Assembly (NCBI RefSeq): GCF_000218685.1
Contig: NW_006763291.1
Location: 519,789-583,788, forward strand
Source of the DNA: Serpula lacrymans var. lacrymans S7.9
Taxonomy: Eukaryota > Basidiomycota > Agaricomycetes > Boletales > Serpulaceae
Reading direction: 5' to 3'
DNA length: 64,000 bases
The translations under genes were made by a program, and so were the position numbers. The notes beneath the pieces are model-generated. The model did no database searches and was not told the DNA's origin. It saw only the letters and a list, made by a program, of their open reading frames with translations. This document shows positions 1 to 11,200 of the stretch, in pieces. Each line of letters starts with the position of its first letter. Position 1 is the first letter of the stretch.

Positions 1-299
1 TCATTATCTTGTCATTCTCAACCTACCTTGTGCTACAATTGACAAGGTAGTGCTTGTCTATACTCACCACAAAGCCCCTATCTTTTTATATTCCAACTAT
101 CCCTCCTCCTCAAAACCCACACCCATACATCTCTGGGTTTTACTTTGAAGGATCATTATACTTACCACCCCACAAACAACCAGACCAATCCACTGTTCTA
201 GGAGGCAAAGCCCATAAACAAGTTCCGTGGAATCTGGGAGGATTATGTGTTAGTTTGTTTTTGTGTGTGGTTTTCTAACTGCAGTTGTCATCATCGACA
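1..299 (+). repeat. Repeat family A, 3' end fragment
   Basis: The sequence matches the last ~300 bp of the ~1.8-kb family A element seen complete at 3929-5748 and 48343-50141. It is in the orientation ending CTCATCATCGACA, although here the end reads GTCATCATCGACA. The copy is cut by the window edge. It ends at 299, and the next base is the start of unrelated sequence. Confidence 0.85.
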
Positions 300-849
300 C
301 TGGTGCTCATATTCATCTATTACATTATTATTACTAGCCACAAGGGCCCTCTCTCCAAGAAGATCGGGCCCATAATATCTGATGCACAAAGGCACATTTT
401 ACATCCTATTATTGGCTATAGAGTTGACTGAAATTACATGATTTAGCTGAGGATGAAGCTTCTCGCATCACAGCAAGAAGAGTCTTTAGTCATAAACCTA
501 CAACCTAGTATCCCCCTCCATTGTGTATACTTTACGTTGATTTCCTGGTATGGATAACACATTTGGACCAGCTGTTTATAATTCAAATGGCCGAAATGGC
601 ATTATCACAGCTCCCAGAAACTTTATACCTCGCACTTCAAGGTAGGCAGTATGCTGGCACTATTGAAAGGGTCAAAACTAACTTATGTTACATTGCCTGC
701 CCCTCCAAAACTGTTGGTCACTTCTGGTGATTAGCATTACCAACTATGTCACGTTTCTCCAACTCAGAACTAGAGGATTTAATAGATGGTGACACTTTGG
801 CCTCCTGTATCAATATCCCAGGTCCTAGCGCCTCAAAAACAGAACTCGC
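300..849. other. Degenerate sequence between two A copies; no supported gene
   Basis: Only short broken reading frames are visible (for example 521-730, 69 codons). Pieces on the + strand look formerly coding, including a serine- and acid-rich stretch at about 744-849 that runs into the next A copy, but stops interrupt them. I cannot assign a family. It may be the decayed interior of another mobile element. Confidence 0.3.
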
Positions 850-2391
850 TGTCGATGATGAGAACTGTTGTTAGAAAACCACACACAAAAACAAACAAAC
901 AAACAATCCTCCCAGATTCCACGGAACTTGTTTATGGGCTTTGCCTCCTAGAATAGTGGGTGCTCTGGTTGTTCGTGGGGTGGTATGTATGAAGATCCTT
1001 CAAAGTAAAACCCAGAGATGTATGGGTGTGGGTTTTGAGGAGGAGGGATAGTTGAATTTATAGAAGATAGGGGCTTAGTGACGAGTATAGATGAGTACTA
1101 CCTTGCTAATTGTAGCACAAGGTAGGTTTGAGAACGACAAGGATGACGAGGTGACGAGGTTCCCAGTGATAGCAGGCTCCTAACGCACAAACTGTAGTGC
1201 TCAGAAGGACTCTAATCAAAAGGGATGACAATGACTTCAAAAGTGGGAAGTGACAATGACAGCAGTTAACAGTGGTAGCAGTGGGAAGTGTTGTGACCAC
1301 ACTGGATCACAAGTAGCAGTAAGAAGTGGACTTAAGATTGGAGAAGAAGTCTGGAATTGAGTGCTTTTTTTGTTTTTACAAGGTAAAATACAGGGGTTTA
1401 TATAGTGAAAAGAAAGGTAGGCTATGCACAGTATAGCTGCGCAAAAAGAATGAGAAAGAACATGAAGGAAGGAATGTACGCTGACAAATCCTGCGAAGTT
1501 GGTACAGGATAAGATCATCAAAATAAGGGAAAGAAAGAGATAGAACAATGAATGCTATGTAAGTAATGGTACAGGTTTGTACAGTCATAAAAATAAAGTC
1601 CAATAAGAGAAAAAGAGCAAGAGAATCGTGATGTCATAAGAAGATGCAGTAAAAAGAGTATAAAGAAAAAAACAATATCAGTATCAGCACAGTTCCTTTA
1701 TTGTCAGTCAGGCATTCTAAAAAAAATATGTGTCCATAAAATGATTCAAAAATCAAAATAATCGCACTGTAAATGAATGTTCTGCTGAAAAAAAAGAAAC
1801 TGGAGCCACCGGTCCACCACCTAGTCCAAATCTGACAGTTTCATGGCTTTACCAATGGACTGGTTGTACTGGACCACCTGGTCAAGCAAGGGAGGGAGGG
1901 GAGTAGGTAGTTCCAATTTGGAACAAGTGAGTCCCAGGCAGCATGTGGTAGCTGTAGCTGTAGCAAAGACAATGGACAAAAGATAAGTGTACCCAAGTGA
2001 ATGGGACAGCGATGAACATGGGCGACGCAAGGGGATGAACCTTCTCCAGCTCAAAAATTACCCACCCACGCTCCAACCAGGTGAGACGAGTGACCGATGT
2101 TTTGATAGTATATGATGGTAGATCGACGTCATAAAGATGGACCTGTTGCCCTATTTGAACCGGCCGCCGGGGCTTTGCTGATATCAGCAGTGGCACGTGG
2201 TAGTCAACGGATCGGCGACGGAAGTGGATAGGAAGTGGTGACATCAGAAATGGTGGGGGAGCAAAGAAGATGAGGAGGAGGAGGGTGGAGGTGACGAGTA
2301 GGTGAACTAAAATGGGGATTCAGAAATGACCGTCAGGTGAGAATAAAAAGGAGAGGAAGGGGCCCATGGTGGGGCTAAGAAAAGGAAGGGG

Positions 2392-2780
2392 TGTTACGAT
2401 AACACAATTTCCGGACATCTCCTTTTCTTTTTATTCTCCGCTTTAACTTTATACCTTAAATTGCCACGCGGCATTTCCCTTTCTCGTGCCGCGTTGCCTT
2501 CCTTTTATTTTTAGAGTTAACTCTCTCACGCAGTGGAGCTGGCCATACGGGCTAGGCCCTATGACATTATCAAGCCACTGCTTCCATCAACTGTATAGTA
2601 CACATGTACAAACAACCTGTAGTAGTATATATACCCCAATAGATCCAGGAGACTCCTCAGCGAGTCCTCCTGTTGTATACCAACTAACTCACTGCAGCCT
2701 TAGGGGTAACCACTCCCCATCTTCATAATCTTTATAGTGTGTTCGGTGTGCGCCGGAGTAGATCACTCTTGGTTGTTACA
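2392..2780 (+). repeat. 5' LTR of the family B gypsy element
   Basis: The 389-bp repeat begins TGTTACGATAACAC and ends TTGGTTGTTACA. A TATA element TATATATA lies at 2626-2633. The likely transcription start is ~30 bp on, at about 2656-2665, where AGCGAGTCCT (2659-2668) is complementary to the primer site behind the LTR. Confidence 0.95.
2626..2633 (+). promoter_or_regulatory. TATA box of the gypsy LTR
   Basis: TATATATA stands ~30 bp before the proposed start of the retroelement transcript (about 2659). The same motif is kept in the other family B LTRs. The position is inferred from spacing. Confidence 0.55.
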
Positions 2781-2782
2781 TT

Positions 2783-2792
2783 AGGACTCGCT
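2783..2792 (+). other. Self-priming primer-binding site
   Basis: AGGACTCGCT lies two bases after the 5' LTR. It is the exact reverse complement of AGCGAGTCCT at 2659-2668 in the LTR, where the transcript should begin. No tRNA 3' end complement (TGG...) is seen. This is the arrangement known for Tf1/sushi-type chromoviruses, which prime reverse transcription with the 5' end of their own RNA. Confidence 0.65.
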
Positions 2793-3295
2793 CTCATTAC
2801 TCTCTCGCACGTGTGTGCAAAAGTCCCACTGGGCACCTGGACTCCAGGGTGAAGGAGATTGGTTAGGGTTAGGAATATCCCGAATAGCAGATAGGTGCGC
2901 TCCTAGCGACGGCCTGGTAGTGCTCTGGGAGAAGAACCCGAACCTTCAATACGCGGCCCCCAGCGTTAAGGGGAGTACTATAGCTCAGCAGTCGGTGTGA
3001 AACCACTGTTGATTAGATTTAGAATACAAATCTTCACCTTCGAATACCTCTGACCAGGCCGGGCACTTGCCTCCGCCAGTCTGGAGAAGGGTTGACAGCA
3101 ACAAGCGGACCACCCCCTGACAACCGTTCGGACCAGGGTTTACTACGTTTACTTTTTATATACCTTTTCAAATACTATAGTGTGGGTAGTCGGAGATTGA
3201 GATCCGATACTCAGCTGGGAAGAGGTTGATCCGCAGATAGCAAGCAGGGACCCCCAGTTACCTTTTTTTTACATTACCAAAGAGAACAAGTCGAC

Positions 3296-3928
3296 ATGTC
3301 GTCGCAACCCCAAGATATGAATGCTCTGCTGCACGCCATGCGCACGCAGATTGCAGCATTAACCTCGCAACTCGCCGAGATACAGGCAAACCCCCCTGTA
3401 GCAACCCCCTCGGTAGAGAAAAAGTTCAACAAAAAGGTTGAAGTCGTCGCTGACCCCGGCGCCTTCGAAGGAGACAGAGCGCGATTCGCCGAATGGTGGA
3501 TCAAGCTCCAGATTTGGGTCAAGGCAAACTGGGACGCGTTTGCCGACAATTTTGAGGTAGCCACTGCGGTGCTATCTCGCCTAAAAGGACCTGTGGCGGG
3601 TCGATACGCCCAAGTACGACTCCAGGAGTGCTACACCGCGGGAGTGTGGCCTACCTGGGACGATCTCAAAATTGAGATCGAAAAATATTTTAAACCACAA
3701 GCTGAGCGAGACTGGGCGCATCAGCAAATCTGTTCCTTCAAACAAGGAAACATGAGGACGGATGATTTTGTAACTCAGTTCCTGGCCCTCTCAATCCAAG
3801 GGGGTCTTGGCAATGAACATGCAGTAGAACTGCTGGAACGCAATGTGAACCCTTGCATTGCAGAACAGATCTATCTGCAGGATACAAGGAGCGACAACTT
3901 GGCCCTGGCGGCTGAGGAAGTCCGACAA
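3296..3928 (+). pseudogene. gag: gag, first part (retrotransposon capsid), split by repeat A
   Basis: This is the N-terminal ~211 codons of the gypsy Gag. It starts at an ATG after a 500-bp leader and includes the capsid-like segment around the tryptophan-rich region 'AEWWIKLQIWVKANWDAF', as in agaricomycete Gag proteins. The frame runs cleanly into an inserted family A element. It resumes in the same frame at 5753 once the insert and one ACAA are removed. Gag forms the virus-like particle in the cytoplasm. Confidence 0.85.
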
Positions 3929-5748
3929 TGTCGATGATGAGAACTGTGGTTAGAAAACCACACACAAAACAAACTAACACACAATCCTCCCAGATTCCAC
4001 GGAACTTGTTTATGGGCTTTGCCTCCTAGAACAGTGGGTGCTCTGGTTGTTCGTGGGGTGGTATGTATGAGGATACTTCAAAGTAAAACCCAGAGGTGTA
4101 TGAGTGTGGGTTTTGAGGAGGAGGGATAGTTGAATTTATAGGAAGATAGGTGCTTTGTGGCGAGTATAGACAAGCACTACCTTGCTAATGGTAGCACAAG
4201 GTAGGTTTGAGAACGATGAGGATGACGAGGTGACGAGGTTCTCAGTGATAGCAGGCTTCTGACGCACAAACTGTAGTGCTCAGAAGGACTCTAATCGAAA
4301 GGGATGACAATGACTTCAAAAGTGGGAAGTGACGATGACAGCAGTTGACAGTGGTAGAAGTGGGAAGTGTTGTGACCACACTGGATCACAAGTAGCAGAG
4401 TAGTGAACTTGAGAGTAGAGAAGAAGTCTGGATTGGAGTTCTTGTTTTGTTTACAAGGTAAAATACAGGGGTTTATATAGTAAAAGAAAAGTAGGCTATG
4501 CACAGTATAGCTGTGCAAAAAGAATGAGAAAGAATATGAAGGAAGGAATGTACGCTGACGAATCCTGTGTAGGTAGTACAGGATAAGATTGTCAAAAAAA
4601 GGAAAAGAAAGGGATAGAACAATAAATGCTGTGAGTAATGTCACAGGTTTGTACAGCCATAAAGTAAAGTCCAATAGCAAAAAGAGAGCAGGAAAATCAT
4701 GATGTCATGGGAAAATGCAGTAAAAAAAGGGCAAGGCAAAACACTATCAGTATCAACACAGTTCTTTTATTGTCAGTCAGGCATTCTAAAAAAAATATGT
4801 GTCCATAAAAATGATTCAAAAATCAAAAATAATCGCACTGTAAATGAATGTTCTGCTGAAGAAAAAGAAACTGGAGCCACCGGTCCACCACCTAGTCCAA
4901 ATCCGACAGTTCCATGGCCTTACCAATGGACTGGTTGTGTTGGACCACCTGATCAAACAAGGGAGGGAGGGGAGTAGGTAGTTCCAATTTGGAACAAGTG
5001 AGTCCCAGGCAGCATGTGGTAGCTGTAGCTGTAGCGAAGACAATGGACAAAAGATAAGTGTACCCAAGTGAATGGGACAGCGATGTACATAGGCAATGCA
5101 AGGGGATGAACCTTCTCCAGCTCACAAACTACCCACCCACACTCCAACCAGGTGAGACGAGCGACCGATGTTTTGATAGTATATGATGGTAGATCGACGT
5201 CATAAAGATGGACCTGTTGCCCTATTTGAACCGGCCACCGGGGCTTTGCTGATATCAGCAGTGGCACGTGGTAGTCAACGGATCGGCGACGGAAGTGGAT
5301 AGGAAGTGGTGACATCAGAAATGGTGGGGGAGCAAAGAAGATGAGGAGGAGGAGGGTGGAGGTGACGAGTAGGTGAACTAAAATGGGGATTCAGAAACGA
5401 CCGTCAGGTGAGAATAAAAAGGAGAGGAAGGGGCCCATGGTGGGGCTAGGCAAAGGAAGGGGAGTAAGGGAAACAACAAAAGCAAGGGCGCAATGCAATG
5501 TGTAGCCAGTGGCGACGCGAAAATTTGCCGAAATGCCGAAACACGGAAAGTACCAGATGGAAAAGCAAAGGTGAGCGTGACTGGATTGCCTAATAGAGGT
5601 GGTGCTGATCAGCCACAAGTTCAAAAAGGGCAATATTAATTACTATTCCACGTGGCACTGTGCCTGTGTGGCGCAAAGGCGAGTCTTTTGAATATTCGCT
5701 TCATTATTGACACCTGTCCATGCTACCAATCAACTTTGGTGCATGACA
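3929..5748 (-). mobile_element. Full-length family A element inside gag (TSD ACAA)
   Basis: The element is 1820 bp, from TGTCGATGATGAG to GGTGCATGACA (on the other strand it starts TGTC and ends GACA). It is flanked by a 4-bp target duplication ACAA (3925-3928, 5749-5752). It has no gag or pol. A TATA-like site and an internal ORF (stop at ~5391, TGG changed to TGA) lie on the minus strand. TG...CA ends and the promoter position suggest a long solo LTR, but 4-bp duplications and the lack of any paired internal region leave its class open. Confidence 0.85.
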
Positions 5749-5752
5749 ACAA

Positions 5753-6883
5753 GTCGGTAGGGCCCTGGAGCTCTACGCAATGCACCAAGGTGGCGGGTCC
5801 ACCAAACAAACCACCACATCCCAGAGGCGCCCTGGGTCATCAAACCAACATCAAAATCACTCTCACGGGTTCCAGCCGTTCGGGCTGCAACCAGGTCGGG
5901 GTGCCCCTATGGATATAGGCGCGGTCCAGGGCGGACAGACGCGCAGATTTACCTGCTACAACTGTGGGCAGGAGGGGCACATAGCCCAAAAGTGTCCAAA
6001 TGGAGCGCAGGCCGCTCAACAAAAAAATAACCAAGGGCGCCAGGCGCGCCAACTAGAAACCGAAAAACCGGATGATCGGCTCAACTCATTGGCCGGTCGT
6101 TCTTACAACGAAATCCGGGCTTTCTTCTACGACCAGCAGGTCAACGAAATGAAGGCCCAGGGAAATGAAGGCCCAGGGAAAAGAATTTGGGGCTTAGGTC
6201 ACTTGGGTGCCTTAGCTCCACCTCAAAATGAAGTAAACCACAACAAGGTGGCCCCTGCTCCGGGGTGTTGCACGAGCAATAACAGAATGACGGGGATGGC
6301 TCCCCAATTTGTAAATAAATTCTTAAATTTGTTATCTGAAGCTTGTACTTGTATGAAGAAATGTAACTGTAATATTTATGATACTACCGCTGCACCAGCG
6401 TCTCCCTCGGAGTGTGGCCCCGGCGAGACAAACACTAGGGTGCTTGATTCTGGTAAAACAAAAATAGAAAAACATGTATCATTTGAGATTTCTCCTCCTT
6501 CTTCTCCTTCTACTTCTTCAGAGCCACCCTTTCCTGAAATCCCAAGGCGTGTGTTGATGCGCACGTATTTATTCCAAAAGGAGATCCGTTTAGACGTTGG
6601 TGTGGAAAACCTTGCCAGGGGCAAAGTACACTCAACGAACGCCTTGCTTGATTCAGGCGCCAACGGGATCTTCATAGATCAGGTCTGGGCGGAGCAAATT
6701 GGACTCCCCCTTGTAAAATTAGAAGCATCTATTCCCATCTATAACGTTGACGGTACGCTTAACGCAGGTGGCTGTATCACACACAAATGTTCTTTTGTGG
6801 TCGAATACCAAGGACACAGAGAACGAGTCACTGCCAAAGCTACCCAACTAGGGAAGATTAATGTAATCTTGGGCTGGACCTAA
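5753..6883 (+). pseudogene. gag-PR: gag second part plus aspartic protease
   Basis: The frame of gag continues after the A insertion. It carries a CCHC zinc knuckle (C-x2-C-x4-H-x4-C, bases 5954-5995) for RNA packaging and an aspartic protease with catalytic DSGA (6650-6661). The frame reaches a TAA at 6881-6883, and the same frame then reads on into pol. The element was therefore probably one long Gag-Pol ORF, as in Tf1-like elements, with a nonsense change or read-through at this TAA. Confidence 0.9.
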
Positions 6884-9800
6884 CTATTTAAACATAATCC
6901 TGAGATTGACTGGCAGACAGGGGTTGTCACATTGTCACGTTGTCCACAGGAATGTGTAAACTTGGGTAAACCGAATCATGTCCGTCACGATGAGCGTCTC
7001 GAAAAGTTAAACGCTAGTCACGTTTACGAGCTCAGATCTTTAGATAAGATCGATGATGACGATGATGAGGTGAAGCCTGAGGAAGAGATTAAGAGGCTGG
7101 TACCTCCCGACTACCATGACTTCTGGAAAGTCTTTTCTGAACACAAATCAGAGCGCTTCCCAGAGGCTAAGCCTTGGGACCATGCTATAGATTTGAAAGA
7201 CACCTTCAAACCAAGAAAGGGACACATGATACCGCTCTCTGCTCCCGAAAGAGACGAGGTATCTAGTTTCATAGACGAACAACTTAGGAAGGGTTACATC
7301 AGACCTTCCAAAAGTCCTATGACGTCCCCGGTGTTCTTCATTCCTAAAAAGGATGGTAAGAAGCGAATGATTATGGACTATCGTTACGTGAATGAGCACA
7401 CAGTTAAAAATGCATATCCGCTGCCTTTAATTAGTCAGCTAGTGGACAAATTAGCTGGCGCCAAGATCCTGACAAAGATGGATCTCAGATGGGGGTACAA
7501 CAATGTACGAATCAAAGAGGAAGATGCTTGGAAGGCCGCGTTCACGTGCCACCGAGGATCTTTCGAACCCCTTGTTATGTTCTTTGGGTTGACCAATTCA
7601 CCGGCGACCTTCCAGAGCATGATGAACGAGACCTTTGCGGATATGGAGAACTGTGTCGTCATTTACATTGACGATTTGTTAATATTTACGAAGTCGGACG
7701 ATGAGGCTGAGCACGACAAGATCGTGCAAGAAGTCCTTCGACGCTTACAGGAACGGGACCTATTCGTCAAACCCGAAAAGTGTAATTTTAAAGTGAAGGA
7801 AGTGGACTTCCTCGGTATGATTATAGGCCAGAACGGAATCAGGATGAATCCTGAGAAAGTTCAAGCTATTTTGGAATGGCCAGAACCTACTCGCGTCAAA
7901 GGAGTTAGGGCCTTCCATGGCTTAGGTAATTTCTACCGAAGGTTTATCGAAGACTTCGCGAAAATCACGAGACCGTTGAACGATCTCACCAAAAAGGACC
8001 TTGTTTGGCATTGGGGCGCCAAAGAACAAGAAGCTTTTGATAAGCTTAAACAGGCATTTACAACAGCCCCTATATTGGCATTTCCTGAGTTAGACAAAGA
8101 GTTCCGGCTAGAAACCGACTCTTCTGACTTCGCCACTGGGGCTGTTCTATCAATCAAATGCCCTGACGATCTTTGGAAACCTTGTGCCTATCTATCGCAT
8201 AGTTTGTCGCCTACAGAGCGCAACTATCAAATTTACGACAAGGAGATGCTGGCCATCATTAGAGCTTTAGAGCACTGGCGGCACTACCTAGAAGGTGCTA
8301 GACACCAATTCGAAATTTGGACCGATCATAAGAACCTAGAGTACTTCATGACGGCCCGAGATCTGAACCGAAGACAGGCCCGCTACGCGGTGTACTTGTC
8401 GAGGTTTAACTATAAATTAATTCATAAGCCGGGAAGCTCAATGGGGAAAGCGGACACTTTATCTAGAAGAGAGGATCATGCCAACGGCATTGAAGATGAC
8501 AACAAAGGTGTCACCCTGATAGATCAATCAAGGGTTGCCAATGTTAGAATCGGGCAAGATTCCGACCTCCTGGAAGTCTTCAAGAAAGACATCTCCCCAG
8601 AGGAAAAGGCGTGCCTTGACGGCAATAAAAACTATTTATGGAAAGACGGGATCTTTCATTTTAAAAACAAAATCTATGTGCCTGAGTCCGTAAGGATCAA
8701 GGCCATAGATAGACATCACAACACTCCAGTGGCTGGGCACCCTGGATGGCAACGAACAATGGAGTTGATCTCCAGAAACTACATGTGGCCTGGCATGGTC
8801 AAAGACGTACAGGAGTATGTAAAATCCTGTTTGAGATGTGCCATGGCCAAGAATTCCCATCAACCGCCGGCCGGTAAACTCATGCCAAACCCGATACCAG
8901 CTGGTCCCTGGCAGGATATATTGGTGGACTTCACAACGGATCTGCCCGAGTCAAACGGGTACGATTCAGTAATGGTGGTGGTAGATCGCTTCTCAAAAGA
9001 AGTGGTATTCATACCCACCATTAAAACTATTACCGCCGCCGGTACGGCAGACCTATTTAAAGATTTTGTATGGTCCATCCATGGGTTACCAGAAACGGTG
9101 ATCTCCGATAGAGGACCGCAATTTGCTAGCGAATTTACGAAAGAATTATGCCGGATGCTGGGCATCAAACCTAAATTATTGATGGTGTTCCATCTGCAAA
9201 CTGATGGACAAACGGAGAGACTCAACCAGGAGTTGAAACAATATCTCCGGATATTTATTAACGACAGACAGACGGATTGGGCCAAGTGGCTAAAGATAGC
9301 CCAGTTCTCTTATAATATTAAACAGTCGTCGGCTACAGGAAAGGCACCATTCGAGGTTACTAGATCGTACCTCCCTAGAATGGGTGTAGAACCTGGCAAA
9401 AGCAAGAACGAGGCTGCTGAGAACATGGCAAAAGACATGAAGTCTGTCCTAGACGAAACGCGCAAGGCGCTATTTAGAACTGCAGAGCAGATGAAAGACA
9501 GGGCAGAGCGTAGACGCTCTAAGGCCCCTGACTACAAGGTCGGCGACCTGGTCTGGTTAGATACCGACCATTTAAAATTAAAAGACCGGCAGTCTAGAAA
9601 ACTGACCAAAAAGTGGATTGGCCCTTACCGGATTAAGGAAGTCAAACCTAATGCGGTGGAGCTGGAACTCCCAAAACGAATGAGGGTGGTACCCACGGTT
9701 AACATTAGCCGTGTAAAACCCTACAAGGGACCGCTGCCGGGACAGCGTGTAGACCGGCCCGGCCCGGTAGTAGTCACCCAGGAAGGCGAAGAAGAGTTCG

Positions 9801-10075
9801 AAGTCGAACGGGTGGTAGATGCACGCTTGAAGCGTGGAAAATTAGAGTTCCTGGTCCTATGGAAGGGCTATGGAGACGAAGACAGAATGTGGGAACCAGA
9901 ATCCCATCTGGAAAACTCTCGCGACGCTGTCCGCGAATTTTATTCTAAGAATCCCTCAGCTCCTAGGAAGCTTAGAGGCATGGATTCAAAACTTTTTAAT
10001 TCCCTCTTTCAACCTATGCCCGAAAATTTTACTACTACCTCCGGTATTTGGTCGAGCCTGGAAGTCGAGCCTTAA
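6884..10075 (+). CDS. pol: pol: reverse transcriptase, RNase H, integrase, chromodomain
   Basis: The first ATG is at 6932 (1047 codons), in frame with gag-protease upstream, so 6884-6931 is probably also coding. Counting from 6932: reverse transcriptase with YIDD at residue ~245; RNase H behind it; HHCC zinc finger of integrase at ~592-640; integrase catalytic residues in 'ILVDFTTD' (~660), 'ISDRGPQF' (~724) and 'QTERLNQE' (~760); and a chromodomain at ~952-1005 that would steer insertion to marked chromatin. The ORF is intact. It ends just before the polypurine tract. Confidence 0.95.
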   Translation, partial: LFKHNPEIDWQTGVVTLSRCPQECVNLGKPNHVRHDERLEKLNASHVYELRSLDKIDDDDDEVKPEEEIKRLVPPDYHDFWKVFSEHKSERFPEAKPWDHAIDLKDTFKPRKGHMIPLSAPERDEVSSFIDEQLRKGYIRPSKSPMTSPVFFIPKKDGKKRMIMDYRYVNEHTVKNAYPLPLISQLVDKLAGAKILTKMDLRWGYNNVRIKEEDAWKAAFTCHRGSFEPLVMFFGLTNSPATFQSMMNETFADMENCVVIYIDDLLIFTKSDDEAEHDKIVQEVLRRLQERDLFVKPEKCNFKVKEVDFLGMIIGQNGIRMNPEKVQAILEWPEPTRVKGVRAFHGLGNFYRRFIEDFAKITRPLNDLTKKDLVWHWGAKEQEAFDKLKQAFTTAPILAFPELDKEFRLETDSSDFATGAVLSIKCPDDLWKPCAYLSHSLSPTERNYQIYDKEMLAIIRALEHWRHYLEGARHQFEIWTDHKNLEYFMTARDLNRRQARYAVYLSRFNYKLIHKPGSSMGKADTLSRREDHANGIEDDNKGVTLIDQSRVANVRIGQDSDLLEVFKKDISPEEKACLDGNKNYLWKDGIFHFKNKIYVPESVRIKAIDRHHNTPVAGHPGWQRTMELISRNYMWPGMVKDVQEYVKSCLRCAMAKNSHQPPAGKLMPNPIPAGPWQDILVDFTTDLPESNGYDSVMVVVDRFSKEVVFIPTIKTITAAGTADLFKDFVWSIHGLPETVISDRGPQFASEFTKELCRMLGIKPKLLMVFHLQTDGQTERLNQELKQYLRIFINDRQTDWAKWLKIAQFSYNIKQSSATGKAPFEVTRSYLPRMGVEPGKSKNEAAENMAKDMKSVLDETRKALFRTAEQMKDRAERRRSKAPDYKVGDLVWLDTDHLKLKDRQSRKLTKKWIGPYRIKEVKPNAVELELPKRMRVVPTVNISRVKPYKGPLPGQRVDRPGPVVVTQEGEEEFEVERVVDARLKRGKLEFLVLWKGYGDEDRMWEPESHLENSRDAVREFYSKNPSAPRKLRGMDSKLFNSLFQPMPENFTTTSGIWSSLEVEP

Positions 10076-10086
10076 AAGGGGGGTAG
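10074..10086 (+). other. Polypurine tract
   Basis: AAAAGGGGGGTAG lies directly before the 3' LTR and overlaps the pol stop codon. It is the expected primer for plus-strand DNA synthesis. The family C element has a similar tract before its 3' LTR. Confidence 0.8.
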
Positions 10087-10475
10087 TGTTACGATAACAC
10101 AATTTCCGGACATCTCCTTTTCTTTTTATTCTCCGCTTTAACTTTATACCTTAAATTGCCACGCGGCATTTCCCTTTCTCGCGCCGCGTTGCCTTCCTTT
10201 TATTTTTAGAGTTAACTCTCTCACGCAGTGGAGCTGGCCATACGGGCTAGGCCCTATGACATTATCAAGCCACTGCTTCCATCAACTGTATAGTACACAT
10301 GTACAAACAACCTGTAGTAGTATATATACCCCAATAGATCCAGGAGACTCCTCAGCGAGTCCTCCTGTTGTATACCAACTAACTCACTGCAGCCTTAGGG
10401 GTAACCACTCCCCATCTTCATAATCTTTATAGTGTGTTCGGTGTGCGCCGGAGTAGATCACTCTTGGTTGTTACA
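10087..10475 (+). repeat. 3' LTR of the family B gypsy element
   Basis: This 389-bp repeat is almost identical to 2392-2780; one clear difference is CTCGTG in the 5' copy against CTCGCG here. It is followed by the target duplication AGGGG. Confidence 0.95.
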
Positions 10476-10690
10476 AGGGGAGTGAAGGAAACGACAAAAG
10501 CGAGGGCGCAATGCAATGTGTAGCCAGTGGCAACGCGAAAATTTGCCAAAATGCCAAAATGCCGAAAGTACCAAATGGAAAAGCAAAGGTGAGCATGACT
10601 GAATTGCCTAATAGAGGTGGTGCTGATCAGCCACAGATTTGAAAAAGGCAATATTAATTACTATTCCACGTGGCACTGTGCCTGTGTGGC

Positions 10691-11050
10691 ACACCAATGT
10701 GCAGAACTGGGGTATCTACAGCGTCACTCCAGGATCAGTTGCTTGGGCTGCAGTTATTGTAAGTTTAATCACAAAATCATAGAAATAGTCTCACTCTCTC
10801 CGGATATGGATACATTGACAGATTCAGACACTCAGAGTGTTGCTGTGGCCGAGAATCCAGGGCCTTCAGTTGCTCAATCTGGACCTGCCGTTGCTCCTGG
10901 CCTGGTAGACGCAGAAGTTGAGGTTTCAGAAGTTTCATTGAGTGCTAATGTGCGAGGGAAAAGAGGAAGGAAAGTTACTGGTACTTCTGGATATCAATGT
11001 GCTACTACAAGATCTCAAAAGTAGCTTATATTTCTCTTTGTCTTTAGTAC
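10691..11050 (+). other. Fragment with a short open frame, unknown
   Basis: After the A element breaks off there is an open frame to 11024. It gives a ~72-residue acidic then basic tail from an ATG at 10806 ('MDTLTDSDTQSVAVAEN'). Nothing recognisable follows. It could be the first exon of a transposon-encoded protein. Confidence 0.25.
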
Positions 11051-11200
11051 AGTTGGTTAACATGTTCCATTCACATATTGAGCCAGCGTAGCACCCCACA
11101 CTAAAGCATTGAAAGTCGGCACACACAAATGAGTGCATACTGCAGTGACCTGACAATGGCATATATTTGTGTATCATATTGAAGCATAATGATATAGTCA

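Larger units (their letters stand above)
2392..10475 (+). mobile_element. Complete Ty3/gypsy chromoviral retrotransposon (family B)
   Basis: The element has two 389-bp LTRs that differ at very few bases, a 5-bp target duplication AGGGG, a self-complementary primer site, a gag-protease-pol reading frame with a C-terminal chromodomain, and a polypurine tract before the 3' LTR. Near-identity of the LTRs indicates a young insertion. It is inactive as it stands, because family A inserted in gag (3929-5748) and a TAA separates protease from reverse transcriptase (6881-6883). Solo LTRs of the same family occur at 23539, 28045, 30532, 35131, 47668 and 54886. Confidence 0.95.
850..10690 (-). mobile_element. 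Repeat family A copy split by a Ty3/gypsy element
   Basis: The A sequence runs from TGTCGATGATGAG at 850 to 2391 and resumes at 10481, ending near 10690 where it lacks the last ~75 bp. The whole gypsy element 2392-10475 lies inside, flanked by the 5-bp duplication AGGGG (2387-2391 and 10476-10480). Removing the gypsy and one AGGGG gives a sequence collinear with the A copy at 3929-5748. The internal A ORF carries a TGG-to-TGA stop shared with that copy. The 3' truncation at 10690 means no TSD can be checked for this A copy. Confidence 0.85.

Noticed and set aside
280..320. Aspartic protease motif DTGA at the junction of the first A fragment
   Set aside because: The frame stops within 12 codons and half of the motif is the conserved A terminus itself; likely chance.
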